Shown here piece after piece: positions 1-12,900 of a stretch of DNA of 64,000 nt. Position 1 is the first letter of the stretch; the number at the start of each line of letters is the position of its first letter. The position numbers were made by a program, and so were the translations under genes. The notes beneath the pieces are model-generated. The model was not told the DNA's origin. It worked only from the letters and a program-made list of their open reading frames with translations, and ran no database searches. Origin of the DNA: Schistosoma haematobium (Eukaryota > Platyhelminthes > Trematoda > Strigeidida > Schistosomatidae); contig NC_067199.1 of assembly GCF_000699445.3 (NCBI RefSeq), positions 36,936,902 through 37,000,901 on the forward strand, read 5' to 3'.

Positions 1-362
1 TCTTGCCAGTTATTGCAACACCTTTTGGTATGCGTAAATACGTACTGTTGCATACACTTGGTAGTATTTTATTAATTGGGAGTTTTTCATTTCTTTGGGG
101 CCCATGGAATCACATTAGAAGCTTATTTAGCACTGAGCGCCTGTTTTTTACTTTAAGTTATTTAGTCAGCTTACTTGGTGGCTTATATGCTGTGGTTGTG
201 TGGCAGAGTGCCGTATTTTCAGCTTTGGCCTTGATCTCCCAAATTTGTTTAGTTGTATGGCAAATTATTACCACCATACCTGGAGGTAAAATTGGCTTGA
301 GCGCTTTCTTGCGTGGTAGTTTGTGGACAGTAAAAGGGATTTCTAAAGGTCTACCTGTTTAG
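1..362 (+). CDS. SFT2-family vesicle transport protein, 3' terminal exon (partial)
   Basis: The reading frame is open from the window edge to TAG at 360-362, giving about 119 codons. It shows the SFT2 pattern: a basic residue followed by a hydrophobic segment (TLGSILLIGSFSFLWGP), a loop with LFSTERLFFT, then three further hydrophobic segments and a PGG motif before a short polar tail. SFT2 proteins are four-pass Golgi/endosome membrane proteins linked to retrograde vesicle fusion. The family assignment comes from this pattern, not a search. The N-terminal cytosolic part and first membrane segment would lie in exons upstream of the window. The first ATG visible in frame (position 30) is internal, so no start is assigned. 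SFT2D3-like is possible because of the PGG, but the paralogue is not resolvable here. Confidence 0.75.
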   Translation, partial: LPVIATPFGMRKYVLLHTLGSILLIGSFSFLWGPWNHIRSLFSTERLFFTLSYLVSLLGGLYAVVVWQSAVFSALALISQICLVVWQIITTIPGGKIGLSAFLRGSLWTVKGISKGLPV

Positions 363-2424
363 TTATTTTTGCGTTACATGTTGCTCCCTGTAAAAAAGGA
401 CTGAGATATTTTTCTGACATTCTGTCGAGGTGAATTATGCTAGCCTCATCACTAGATTTTATTGATTTTCTAAAGACGGTTTGAATAATAATTTATTTAT
501 ATGCAATATCATACTCGCTTTGTTCAGATAAAACAGAAGGGTAAATTTGTAAGAAAGTAAACCGTTGGTTCGGATTTTTCTTGATGAATCTGTTACGGAT
601 AGGTAGTTGAATAATCTATATATCAACCGACTGTAATACTAATCGTTATCGTTTGTTGAGTAGTGTTAACTATCCAGAACCTTCGCTGGGAAATTTGTCC
701 AGTAACTGTTAAGACACGTGACAGCCAAAGACCTGACATCCTTTATACTGTATCTTATGGCGTGTAAGCATGATCTACTGGTAAGCGATGATCTCGTTTT
801 TCCCGACGAATCCCGAATACTGATGAACGGCGTCTGTCAGATTGAATGTATATATTTGTTCATAAGAGTTTTGTTTCACTTGTTGAAGTTCGTCGTAGGA
901 TATTTGGGATATTTAGATAGTCAAAGTGTAAATAGTTTGATTAAGATGGAGTGGTGTACACGTGATTCAATATTACAGTGTTTAACTGTCACAAATATGT
1001 GTACCTCTATCAGGGAAACTTGTAAACCTTCGGAATGCTGCAGAATTTAATAAAAGGGGAAAACATTAAAACAAATCGCTTTTAATAACATCATTGCCCT
1101 CGAGTCCAGCGTCGCTTATCTCACAGTACTTAATTTTACCGATCTGAGCGAGATTTCCACTTAATAGTTCACATATAGTTTTCAAAAACTGGCTACAGAA
1201 CAAACCAAAATGCAGTAAAATCTGGACAACCATTCAGTGGTGTTTTTCATCTAATAAATATCATATTTGAATAGCCAATAGTCGGTGAAACTCTGATCAA
1301 CATAAGTCTGGGTAAACAGTTTTTAAAGGTATCATGGGTAAATTTTAATATATGGAAAACAGATAATTAAGTTTGTTAACTGTACAACGCGTAGTATTCC
1401 TCTTTGTTGTTAACAAAGCAAAAACCTCAGTAGAGTCCTAATCTTAAATTACTTGGAAATTCCAAAGACTGACCCAATGGAAATGCCACTAAAATCAATT
1501 TTAGGAACTTTCAGTCCTTCATTACCATACAACTTTCAAATAGAGAAACTAAGAATTATAAAGCAGTTCAGATGGTGGACTTTCAAGTGCGGCATTCATA
1601 TTAAATGGTTTAAGATTATGACATTTAATGTTAGTTAATGCCGACTTTTTCATTGAACTTGTTCATAATATAATATATAGGTAGGATATCCACGACTTAG
1701 AGGCTTCGATGGGAATAATAGTGTACCATATATGGGTTTATATATTAAACACTTAGTCTCACGCTTGTGTATGGGGAATATTGGGTTTGTGATCAAAGAA
1801 CTTAACTCTTAGGAATCCATGAGCTCATCGCTTCATTGTTTGTAGCCGGGTAGTGTGGTGAGCTCTCATATCAAAAGCTTTGTTCAAAGCTGAGTACGTA
1901 AGGCTGTGATTAGAAAATTAGTTACTTTTGTTATCGTTCGCTTTTTGAGCACTTCATTGATGTAAAATTGTGAAATGTGTTGTTACGCTTCAACAATAAG
2001 CAAATGGATTAGCTTTACTCAGATGCGAATAGCCAGACCAAAAATTATGCAAAACAGCCTATTGACAGTTTATAAAAATGTGTCGAGATATGCTTTTTAG
2101 TTTCATTTCACTGACAAAAAAACTAGGTTAGGAAATTTGCTTAAAAAGTCCAGAAGGTATACCCTAGTGGTTTTCTTAAATATATCCCAGTGAATAATGC
2201 CTCTGATGAGGGGCTAAGTTGGCGAAACTCATCTGAAGATTATAGTTCCGTTTCATAGTATGTGTTACAGAGCTTATCATGAATAATCAATCATAAATAA
2301 AAATGAAAAGATTTTGAGCTATATAATTTTTAAAGGAAATGACATTAACGATATCATGGGCAAATGCTTAACACCAAGGTGTAGTAGTTAACTATGAATT
2401 GCTTGAGTTTTATTCATTCAGACA
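363..2424. other. No gene recognised; 3' flank of the SFT2 gene
   Basis: AT-rich sequence that probably includes the 3' UTR of the upstream gene. AATAAA-like hexamers occur near 1,050 and 1,250. The longest open frame (718-1,050) has no recognisable domain or typical coding pattern. A short hammerhead-like string at 2,193-2,220 is discussed under rejected items. Confidence 0.5.
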
Positions 2425-5400
2425 ACTTACGCATGTTCCCTCTCATGGAGGAGCATAGGTCTCGCACTAGCATTCAGCATCGGACTCTCAGTTGCTATTG
2501 GTCCTTGTGTCTGCTTCCGATTCCCGTCTCAATTTGTCCTTTGGCCTTCCTCTTTTCTGTTTACTTTCAAGATTCCAAGTTGGCGCTTGCTTCGTGATGC
2601 AGTTTAATGATTTCCATATTGTATATTCTATCTACTCCCAACATCTTCCTAATCTCTTCACCCGGAAGCTGATTTGTTCTCTACCACAGTAGGCTATTAC
2701 TGATGGTATCAGGTCAACGGACATTGAGTATTTTGTGTGGACAATTGTTTATAAACACTTGTACCTTTTTGATGATGGCTGTAGTAGTTCTCCAAGTTTT
2801 AGCTCCATACAGTAAGACTGTCTTGACGTTCGTATTGAAGACTGTTTCTTTGATGTTAGTTGACAGTTGTTTTGAGTTCCATATATTCAACTGTAAGAAT
2901 GCTGTTCTTGCTTTACCAATCTTCGTCTTTACGTCTGCATTAGATCCTCCTTGTTCATCGATGATGCTGTCCAGGCATGTGAAAGATTCAACATCTTCTA
3001 GAGCTTCTCTATCGAGTGTGGTTGGGTTGGTGTTCTCTGTGTTGTGTTTGAGGATATTGATTTTTCCCTTGTGTATGTTGAGTCCTACTGGTGTAAAGGT
3101 TTCTGCCACATTGACTGTCTTCACCTGCATTCGTTCGTGTGTGAAATAGAAAGGTCAGATCATCTGTGAAGTTCCATATATTCTAGTTGATTCCGAGCTG
3201 TCCATTGTATTCCTTGTTTCCCCTCCGATGTCGAGGTCTTCATAATCCAGTCAGTCACTAGAATAAAGAGAAATGGAGAGTAAACAGCCTTGTCTGACTG
3301 CGATCCCTACTTGGAATGTATTTGTCAGCTGCCCGCCATGCACGCCTTTGCACTGTAGTCCGTCGTATGAATTCCGTATAATATTGACGATTTCAGGTAC
3401 ACTATAGTATTGAGGTTTCCATAATATTCTGCTTTCCACACTGTCAAACTTTCTCACAGTCAAGGATGCTGATGTTTAGTGACGAGTCGTGCTCCATTGA
3501 TTTCTCAAAAACGATGCGTAATGGTGCAATTTGGTCTGTGTACGACCGATCTTTACGGAATTTAACCTGATTATCTGGAAGTTGGGCGTATATAGAGTTT
3601 TTCGTCCGGTTTACCAACGCTCTGTTGAAAACTTTTCCTAGTACCGATAATAGTGTGATTCCTCTCTAGTTGTTTCATTTACTCAGATATTTCTTTGGTA
3701 CCTTGATGAGGTGTCCCTCTTCCAATCTGTCGGCATTTGTTCCTCCTCCCAAATCTTCCTGGATAAAACGTGGAGCATGTTTTCATTTAATTCTATGTCT
3801 GACTTCAGTGCTTCAGCTGGTAAATTATCAGGTCCTGTTGCTTTTCCGCTCTTGATTTGTCTGATGGTCATCCTGACTTTTTCGACCGTTGATGTAGTGA
3901 CACCTAGAGGGAGGTCTGTAGGCGCTGCTTCGGTGTCCGGTGGATTCGATGGAGCTGGTCTATTCAAGATTTCCTCTGTCCTTGAATTTCAGTGATTGGC
4001 TTGCCTTTGTACTTGACCGGTCTCTCTGGTTTACTATATCTCCCCACCAGTTTCTTCCCCGTGTCATATAGTTGTCTCATATTTCCTCTTGCACCTTTTC
4101 ACACTGTCGTTGCTAGGTCTTCGACATATTTCTGCTTGTCAGATCTAATGCTCCTTTTCACTTGCTTTTTTGCTTCAGTGTATTCAGCTTGTACCTTGAC
4201 TTTCTCTGTTCTTATTCAACTGTTGTTAATAGTTGTCTTGTCCTTTCTTTCTTTAATCTTGTTCAGGATTTCAATGGAGATCCGTCCCTTATGATGGTGC
4301 TTTTTGCTGCCCAGAACCTCCTGAAACTTTGAAGTTAGTGATTCTTTGATCCCTTTCCAGTTGTCCTCCATAGTAGTTTCTTCTTCTTTGAGTAGGTTTT
4401 GTAAGGCCTGTAACCTGTTGTTGAGAGCTGTTCTGAATTCGTTGAATTTGTCAGTATCTCGAAGGAAGGCTCTATTGAACCTTTGTGATGGTATTTACCC
4501 AGTTGTCCAGTGCTTCTTTAGCTTCAGTTTCATCTTGGCAACCACCAGGTGGTGATCCGAAGCTATTTCAGCTCCTGTCCTGGTTCTCACGTCTTCCATT
4601 GCCCTTCCGAATGTTTTACTGACATAAATATGATCTATCTGGTTCTCCGTGGTTTGGTCCGGTGAGATCCATGTAGCTTTGTGTATGCGTTTGTGTGGGA
4701 ATATTGTGCTACCTATAACTATTTTGTTGAATGCACATAGATTTGCAAAACTCTCACCATTTTCGTTTCTTTCTCCAAGTCCATGCCATCCCATGATTTT
4801 TTCATATCCAGTGTCGTCCATCCCGACTTTGGTGTTTAGGTCCCCCATCAGGATGGTCAGTTTTTCCTGGGTACTTCGCTATGATTGATTGGGGTCCCTT
4901 ATAGAATTGATCTTTAATGTCGTCATTGTTATCATTGGTGAGTGCATAACATTGAATAACATTCATCGTGATTCCCATCTTTGTTTCGAAGGATGCTTTG
5001 ATGATCCTGGGTTCATGAGATTTCCACTCAATGAGTACATTTCATGCTTCTTTGGACAGCATCTGAATAACAGTATGTGCAGAGCATTTTCTTCGTAAAT
5101 AGAGTAAAGCAGGATCTCTCCTGAATCTACTTTTTTCTGTCCAGCTTTGGTTCAGTGGGTTCCGCTGATTTCGAGAACCGCCAATTTTTATCTCCTCATT
5201 TCCTTTGTTATTTGACTAGTTCTTCTGGTCTCCCACTTTGTCCGGAAATTCCATGTACCTATAATAATTGTTGCTCTGGTTGTTAGAAGGGGCGTTGGCC
5301 TCGTGACTTCCGAAGAATCTCGGCTTTCATCGCGTGACGTCATAATTCTTCCTTCAACTCGAAGGGCAGAGTTTAAATGGACTAATTTGTTTAATCTGGT

Positions 5401-5520
5401 TGGTCGTTTTTTAGCAAGGTCTTTTCTACGGGACCGGGTTGCCGACTTTATTCCCAACCCTCCTCATTTACCCGGGCTTAGGACCCGCAGTAACTATAGA
5501 AGAGCTACAGGTGGAAATTG
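2425..5520 (-). mobile_element. Near full-length but decayed RTE (SR2-like) LINE
   Basis: Minus-strand pieces occur in the order of an RTE polyprotein. The endonuclease start (ATIIIGTWNFRT, about 5,260) is followed by endonuclease core motifs GDLNTKVG, NQIDHIYV and SDHHLVV (4,848-4,495). Next come an N-terminal RT segment with SGKATGPDNLPAE (3,967-3,683), an RT segment with VRQGCLLS (3,463-3,251), and the C-terminal region (3,130-2,714). The RT box reads FTDD instead of FADD near 3,155, and there are many frameshifts and stops. The same C-terminal region is better preserved at 34,250-35,225. The 3' end lies near 2,425, where a degraded version of the family's 3' terminus is visible without a clean repeat tail. 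Confidence 0.85.
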
Positions 5521-5523
5521 TTT

Positions 5524-5782
5524 AGGCGATAATTTATGGATGGCTTTTGGGGTATAATAAAGCAGCCCTGAGAAACTTCGACCACTAACCAGGGTCACAA
5601 TAGGGCCATAAATTAGTTTTGGGAACTAGGGTCTTGAGTTATGTTTATGGTTTTCATCAGAAACTTGTATCTGTGATAATGTTAAAATGCTGTTTAGCCA
5701 TATGCGTTAGTGAATTTCATGCAAAAATCTAAGAGACATCCTCTTAAGTTTGATTGGTTCGCCTGTAAATCATAGTTCCGCC
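5524..5782. mobile_element. MITE-like TIR element, old copy
   Basis: The termini resemble the family TIR (GAGACTATAATTTATGGACG): the left end reads aggcgataatttatggatgg and the right end is its imperfect inverted complement (cctgtaaatcatagttccgc). The interior matches the other copies around the ttttcatca...aaaatctaagag stretch. It begins within a few bases of the 5' end of the RTE element. Confidence 0.55.
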
Positions 5783-6928
5783 TGGATAAACATAAAAGTC
5801 TACTGAGAGAAAAAATGGTGCTGAGATACTTCCCAAGGGCCGTTCTTTGAGATTGAATAATCAGTCTAAACTGATCACAATTTCCATTTATTCCTGATAG
5901 GAAATATAGTTGTGTTAATAGTCTTGAAGTGATTAACGAAAACTTATACTGTCAACTTTATCGTATTTATGAAGAACAAAATATTACACAGTTTTTCCCA
6001 TCGATAGATTTGAATCGAATAACAAGGACGAGAGTAGCACGATAATGTGGGTTTATTCATTTTATTTCAACAGTACGGTTTCCTATTATCTGCTCAGTGG
6101 TGGATATTGATTTTATAAAATCATTCAACACTATCAATAAGCAGACGACATAAGACATTGCGTTTTACTCAAAGCATCGCTACCAAAACATCTGAACTTA
6201 ATTTATGTACTCAAGAGTATACTATTTCTAGTCTTGTAATATTCTTGTGACCTCACTCTCTGGCAATTAGTTGCGCGACAGCTCATTTCGCATTTGGAAT
6301 CACAAGTTCATTTTTGTAGTCCCTTCTTATGTCTGAGATCTGCTAATTTTAATCTTAAAGCCAATCCTTTTTCTATAGTTGGCATTATATGGCACTTAAC
6401 ATTATTTTTTTCAGTAACATACTTTCATCCGCTTTTAAAACCTGATAATTTAATTCAATTTAAGATGGTTTGGATTATCCGGTTGTAGATTTTTTGACTG
6501 AAATCTCATCAATCTTGGGTGGCATATTAGGTTGAATTAATTCATCTGCTACGTCCATTCTGTTTGCTCTTAATTTTCATGTAAATTTACCTGCATCTTT
6601 ACTCGCACAAAAATAATGTGTTCTCATAGATTAGTGAGGCCATACGGTACTTTAAGAACTATGTTTTAGAGGTAACATTGCCTTATCGTTAAATTATTCA
6701 ACGCTGGACCAAAACAAGGAATTTATTATTGTGTATGTTTGATAAATGCGTTTAATTAGTTAGTCAATAATAACGTGGTCAGTTTGTGATAGATTAAGAT
6801 AGTTGGTAAACTTGTGTAATCTAGTCATACGTTTTGTCTTCAATGATCTATTGGATTGAAAGATACACTAGCTAAGTAAGCTATAATTGGTAGAACTCAT
6901 GCAGAATTTCATTGGTGCGTTTCTGTTC
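5783..6928. other. Intergenic, no feature recognised
   Basis: AT-rich sequence between the repeats and the micro-exon gene promoter. I see no open frame with protein-like composition (6,294-6,488 is open but unremarkable). Confidence 0.4.
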
Positions 6929-6936
6929 TATATAAG
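6929..6936 (+). promoter_or_regulatory. TATA box of the micro-exon gene
   Basis: TATATAAG lies 40 bp upstream of the ATG at 6,976. A start site about 25-30 bp downstream would give a very short 5' leader. No other TATA-like element is as well placed. Confidence 0.5.
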
Positions 6937-6975
6937 TAAATCAATTGTTGTCATCAACATAATCTCTAATACGAA

Positions 6976-9900
6976 ATGTTTTCCTGTAGGGTACTCATTA
7001 TAGCTTCGTTTGTGATCTTCCTCTTAGGAACAGGTAAGAAATAATGTTAGTATTTTTGAGTTTGGTCATATTTTTATTATTATGATTAGTGTACATAGTA
7101 TTAAATATATTGGTACTTTATAATATTACGCTTCTGAGTCAACATCATATACGGAGTCTTCTCTAACTTATTGGATCTTGTCTTTTCGGTATTCAAATGA
7201 TATTTCACGCTTACATTAAAGATGTAGCGCATAGGTTTTACAAATAAGTGGAATTTTCAAGATCAGGTTGATGACAGAAAATTTGTACAAGAAAATCAAG
7301 ATGATAGAACATTCATACACTGTTAAAATCAATGAGAACAGGTCGTTTTATGTGTTCCATGCAACACCGAGACGTTTTAAACCATAAACAACATATCTAA
7401 TTGATTGATTCAGAAAAACTGTCTGGCAACAAAACCTATTGACTTGATGAGAAAACACCAATATCAAAATGTCAATATAATCTCAATGATATCATCATCA
7501 TAATCACCATTCATTTTTGTACTCGATTTTTTCATTTGGGTTCAATGAAGATAACGTTTAAACAAGTTGAAACAATGATAATTCTATTGTAAACCAATCT
7601 CTGACGATAATTTAACCGTTAGATATCTTTTCGTATGTAAGAAAGAATTAACAATTTAACGTAGGGAAAAGATATTGAAAAAAATCTAAATTATCCCACA
7701 TAAAGTGGTATGCTTTAAGTTGGTTCGGTAATGTTATACATTGGCTTTTTTCACAGTCGCCATATCATAAACAAAAACAGTTCTTGAGTTTATAGGTGTC
7801 ATTACTAAAGTTTGATTTGGTAATTTCAAGTGAATTGAGCATTGGCTAGATTGTTATTAATAAGAAGATAATATATTTTGTAATATCATAATGAGTAGAA
7901 AAATTAAGTTTTTTGAATTTTCTGATGTTTCGTAACTCAGTGCAAGTCACTTCTTCAGTGAATAAATAAAAATAATAAAAAAGTGGCTTACATTGAGTTA
8001 TGAAACGTCAGAAATACAATTTTTTTACTCATTGGGATATAACAACAAAAATATATTGAAAGGGTTTTTGTGGGTATTATAGTAATTTCAATGGTTGAGA
8101 TCATAAGTCAATTGAAGCTAGACCACCATGGAAAACCTGAAAGCACTGGGCGACCGTTTCGTCCTGGTATGGGACTCCTCACCAGTGCGCATCCATGATC
8201 CCCCACACGCGAAATTCGAACCCAGGACCTATCGGTCTCGCGCGCGAGCGCTTAACCACCAGACCACTGAGCCGCCATCCAACGGTGTTAATGTCTAACT
8301 TCAACCAATCCACGAAATTGCACAACAAATCCATCAGTATATTCAGTGAGTTACTATCTCACAACAGACCCGGTTGAACTCCAGGTTTTTCATGATGGTC
8401 TAGCTTCAATTGATTCGTGATCTCAACCATTTAAAAAATATATTTATTATTAACTCTTTACCTAATGCTCAACTGATTTGAAACTACTATTGTAAATTAC
8501 TTGATTAACCCATCGGATTATTTTCATTTTTGATATAACTCGATGAAACAAGTCATTGATTTGTAAATAAAGAATTTTGAAATTCCAATGACATAATTCT
8601 TCGCTTTATGATAGTTAACTGTAGTATAATTGACCGTAAGTGCTTCATAAATATTTGTTTTTATTATATATGAGCTATGATTCTCACAAAATAATTAAAG
8701 AAAACATGAAATGGTAACTTCTTAGGTTTAAGTGAACGACAAAATTATTTATTTATTTGAACATATAAATATTAGTATAAGGGGGCAACAGATATATATG
8801 TACTATACAAAACAATGAGAATGGGAAGAGGAAAAGAATGTAAGGTGCGTATAAGGAAAAAAAGAACAATAACGACTACAGATTAGTGTATGGTAGTGTA
8901 GTATTATTAATAATAATAGCAATAATCATAAGTGAGGGAATCGGAAAGATACAAAGAGAATTCTTTCAGTTAAGGAAGTTACAACCACTTTTTATGAAGA
9001 AAGCAAAAGCAGGTTACAAAAGGGTCGCCACTGGCTTCTATTCTGAGCGATATCTGATAACGTCTCTAGCCACTGTGTTACACCATCTCTCGGACCCAAG
9101 CCAGGGAGTCGTGAAGGACCAACAGAAGCTAGCCGTTTGCAGCTTTCTTTCATACCACCAAACCATGTCATACTCTGACCACAACTCCACTTTTTCAAAC
9201 CAGTCGCAGCGTCGTCAAATAATGCACGACGTGGAATTCTCTGGGACGACATTAATAGAACATGTCCAAGCCACAGAAGTCTTATATAAACTAGTTTTGT
9301 TTTTGCAATAAAAATAAATATTTTGATGAAAATTTTTTTTGTTTTACAGAACTAAGTGAGTACTGTTTACTTAAATTTCTTTAAAAGTACTATGTAGTTT
9401 GTTTCCCTGTAGTTCGATCCCATATACAAAGTTTACATATGATTAGAAGGGGTTTTGTGGAGATTTTATTAATGTCACTAGTTGAAATCATGAGTCAATT
9501 AAAGCTAGACCACCATGATTTCAACTATTGAAATTACTAAAATCTCCACAAAACCCCTTCTGATAATAATCATCTGCTCACTAATGACTGACTTCAAGAT
9601 GCATTTCCTGGAGTTGTAGTGAGAAGCCGTTACCAGTGGAGTTCAACTAGGTCTGTTGTGAGATATCAGCTCACTGAAGACAATGGTGTACGGTGGCGCA
9701 ATTTCGTAGATCAGTTGAAGTTAGACATCAACACCGTTGGATGCCGAGTCAGTGGTTTAATGGTTAAGCGCTCGCGCGCGAGACTGATAGGTCCTGGGTT
9801 CGAATTTCGCGGGGGGAGCGGTATCGTGGATGCGCACTTCTGAGTAGTGCCATACTAGGACGAAATGGCCGTCCAGTGCTTCCAGGTATTCCATGTTGAT

Positions 9901-12900
9901 CTAGCCTCAATTGACTCATGTTTATACATGGATTTTTTTCTTTTATAAATTACCAACAGAAACTTGAAACCATTCATTTCCATTTTTGTTTAAAATCAAG
10001 GCATTAAAAGTTCTCTTTTCCGAAAAAGAGAGAGATTATAATGTAGTAAATTTTAATGGAATTATTATCATACAAAAATATGAAGGTTTAACTTATAAAA
10101 AAAAATAATTTCTTAGATTCATATTAGACAAGAAATAAACATCTTATAGTGTTTTCCATTAGAGAAAATATGTAAATACTGACCTTCGATTCCCCTTAGA
10201 GAATCCTATTACAGTTCCTTTTATTTCATGTTATAGTTCACTATTATGTAAACGAAATATGTTTTTTTTTATACCAATTTTACTATTGGTTCTTTTCAAA
10301 TTTCCAATTATAAACTTTTATGAAGACAATATTGAGGCAATTCGCACAGAATGCACATTTGCTAATATAAGACTGATCAATTTCAGTCCTAAATAACAAT
10401 GAGAAGATACATGTAAATTATATCAAGTTAAATTTTATGAAGATTATAACAATTAAGAATTCAATATCTGTAGTGAACTATACAATATCGTAAAATAGTT
10501 ATAATGGTTTTTACGACTGTTGAATAAATTAAGATTATGTTTTATCATTTTATTTCTATTCTTAATTGAACGAAAAATTGACATTTGTAACCGGTCATAT
10601 TTCAGAATTTCTTAATTATAATGGTTACAAAAATGAAGATTATATGATCGATTTAGACATAATGTAGACCTCAAGGATTGATAAATGGATAAATGACATT
10701 TTCCTCAAGTATCTATTTATAGTTGTTAGTATAGCTGTGTATGCTATTTCTGTTGACAGATATAAGTAGTATGTAACATCAGTCGGAAGTGGAATGCATG
10801 CCTGCAGAAGATTGAAAAGATTCAGTTGAAGGAAACAGAACGGGAAACAGGAGGAAGATGTAATAACGATGGAATGGAAAGAATCATGAAGTATGTAACG
10901 GAGAACTGATGAAAGATGTACAAATGATGTATTTAATGTATGATCTTGACATTTTATGAAAAAACTGTGTAGTTGGTTGTCCCCACCAATTCTTCGTTCA
11001 CTACAGTATTACTTTAGTTCGATACACGAAAGAATTTCACTATAGTTTATTTTATTCTATATCATATTATACCGTATTTTAAATTAATTCATACTTTGCA
11101 GTTGAGTGTGAGTTACTCAAATTTTGTCAAAATAATTTTTCTGGTTTTTTGCGGAAATTCTTATTTTTTTAAAAAAGTAATTTCATGTTGATAATAGTTG
11201 GCTGTTCATCACGGTTAAGTTTCTAAACCTTTTTTTTTAAAAAAACGTACATTTTATAGTTGAATCCATGAGTCAATGAAAGTTAGACCACCATGGAAAA
11301 CCTGGAAGCACCTGACGGCCGTTTCGTCGTAGTATGGGACTCCCCAACAGTACCCATTCACGAACCTGTTCGCGGGATTTGAACCCAGGACCTATCAGTC
11401 TCGCGCGCGAACGCTTAGCCTCTAGACCACTGAGCCGGCTGATATCCAACGGTCTTTATGTCTAACTGTAACCAGTCCACGAAATTGCGGTCAAGCGTTC
11501 GCTTGCGAGACCGATGGGTCCTGGGTTCGAATCCCGCGAGCGGGATCGTGGATGCGTACTGCTGAGGAGTCCCATGCCAGGACAAAACGGTTGTCCAGTG
11601 CTTCCAGATTTCTCATGGTGGTCTAGCCTTCATTGACTCATAAGTTCAACTATTAAATTAATAAAATCTCCACAAAATCCCCTTCTGAAAACTTACATTT
11701 TGTTTTTGAAATGATAAATTCCTCAGGCACTCGGCGTAAGCGATTTTCGAAGTTCTATTTTTCTTTGATCACTGATATTTTCGCTACTCTGCATATAAAT
11801 ATAATTGCATGAATAATTTCTATCATTATAATCATATTGGTGACATACGATCGCTAAACGATTGTATATGTCTGGTGGTGCAATGAAATATCTAAGATAT
11901 ATTATAAACAGATTACATTAAATAATGGAGTTATTGCTTTTGCTTACTTTACAGAATGGAGTAAGACTTTAGAATTAATCCATTTTTCTATTAGTTGTTT
12001 GAATTTTCCCATTGATGTTTAGAACTCAAATTGATAAGTCTCTTATTGGTATATGTTCATCTTGTGCGGATTACCTCGATATTGCCACAAGCTAGTGGCT
12101 ATTTAGACTCAGTAGCTAAGTGGATAATGCAATGCCGTTTGAAGCGAGCGGTACAGGTTTCGAGTCCCGTAGTGAACACCAACTCTGGGATGCGGGTACA
12201 TCCAGCTGACGAGTCCTGAAAAGGACGAGACGCGTGTCTTGGATTCTACTGCTACCCACCATCCATCTCTGCTTAGAAACTTCAGAAATGTTTGTACATC
12301 TTTCAAGTTGAGAACTTGTCTACCATGCATAAAGAATATCAAATACTCATATTCTAGTTTTCAGAGTTAATATGTTTTGTTCAACAAGAGACATAGCTAC
12401 TTTGAAATATTAAGTTCCTAATAACTAGTTAGATTTTCTTGATATGCTTCCTCACTTCAAAATTTACATATTTACGAGAGTTGAAATAATGCTAAACTTG
12501 ATATTCTTCATGTATGTATTCTACACTACTGAATTAGAAGATACATTTGATTCATATAAATGATTTTTTCGAATTTCTATTTGAATAACCGTTATTCATA
12601 GAAATCAAGGGATTTCATGTTTCAGAGGACTCAGTTATCATAACAACAATGACTTATAAAAATACTATCTCTTTATAGTACAAAAAGTTAGCTACAAGTT
12701 TGTGATTATATATGTCTCGGTGATGAAAAGTAAATTAAGGCGGTAAATACGGATTATCATCATTGTATATATAAAAAGTTTATTGATTGTGGTGAACTAT
12801 TCATTACACATGTAATAAAGTGTATCTTGTATGTGTTTGTAGCATTCATTTGTTATTAATTAAATAATAGAGGAGTGTATAGGGATTTGTGAAGATTGTT

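Noticed and set aside
718..1050. 110-codon plus-strand open frame downstream of the SFT2 exon
   Set aside because: No domain, no splice context, composition not distinct from flanking non-coding DNA; probably chance within the 3' flank.
2193..2220. CTGATGA followed by GCGAAAC, resembling a hammerhead core
   Set aside because: The bases between the boxes cannot form a stem II next to the core, and no stem I or stem III partner was found.
9740..9815. tRNA-like sequences with good A and B boxes at many sites
   Set aside because: They are the 5' parts of SINE copies, are always linked to the ribozyme module, and lack a normal anticodon arm and acceptor pairing.
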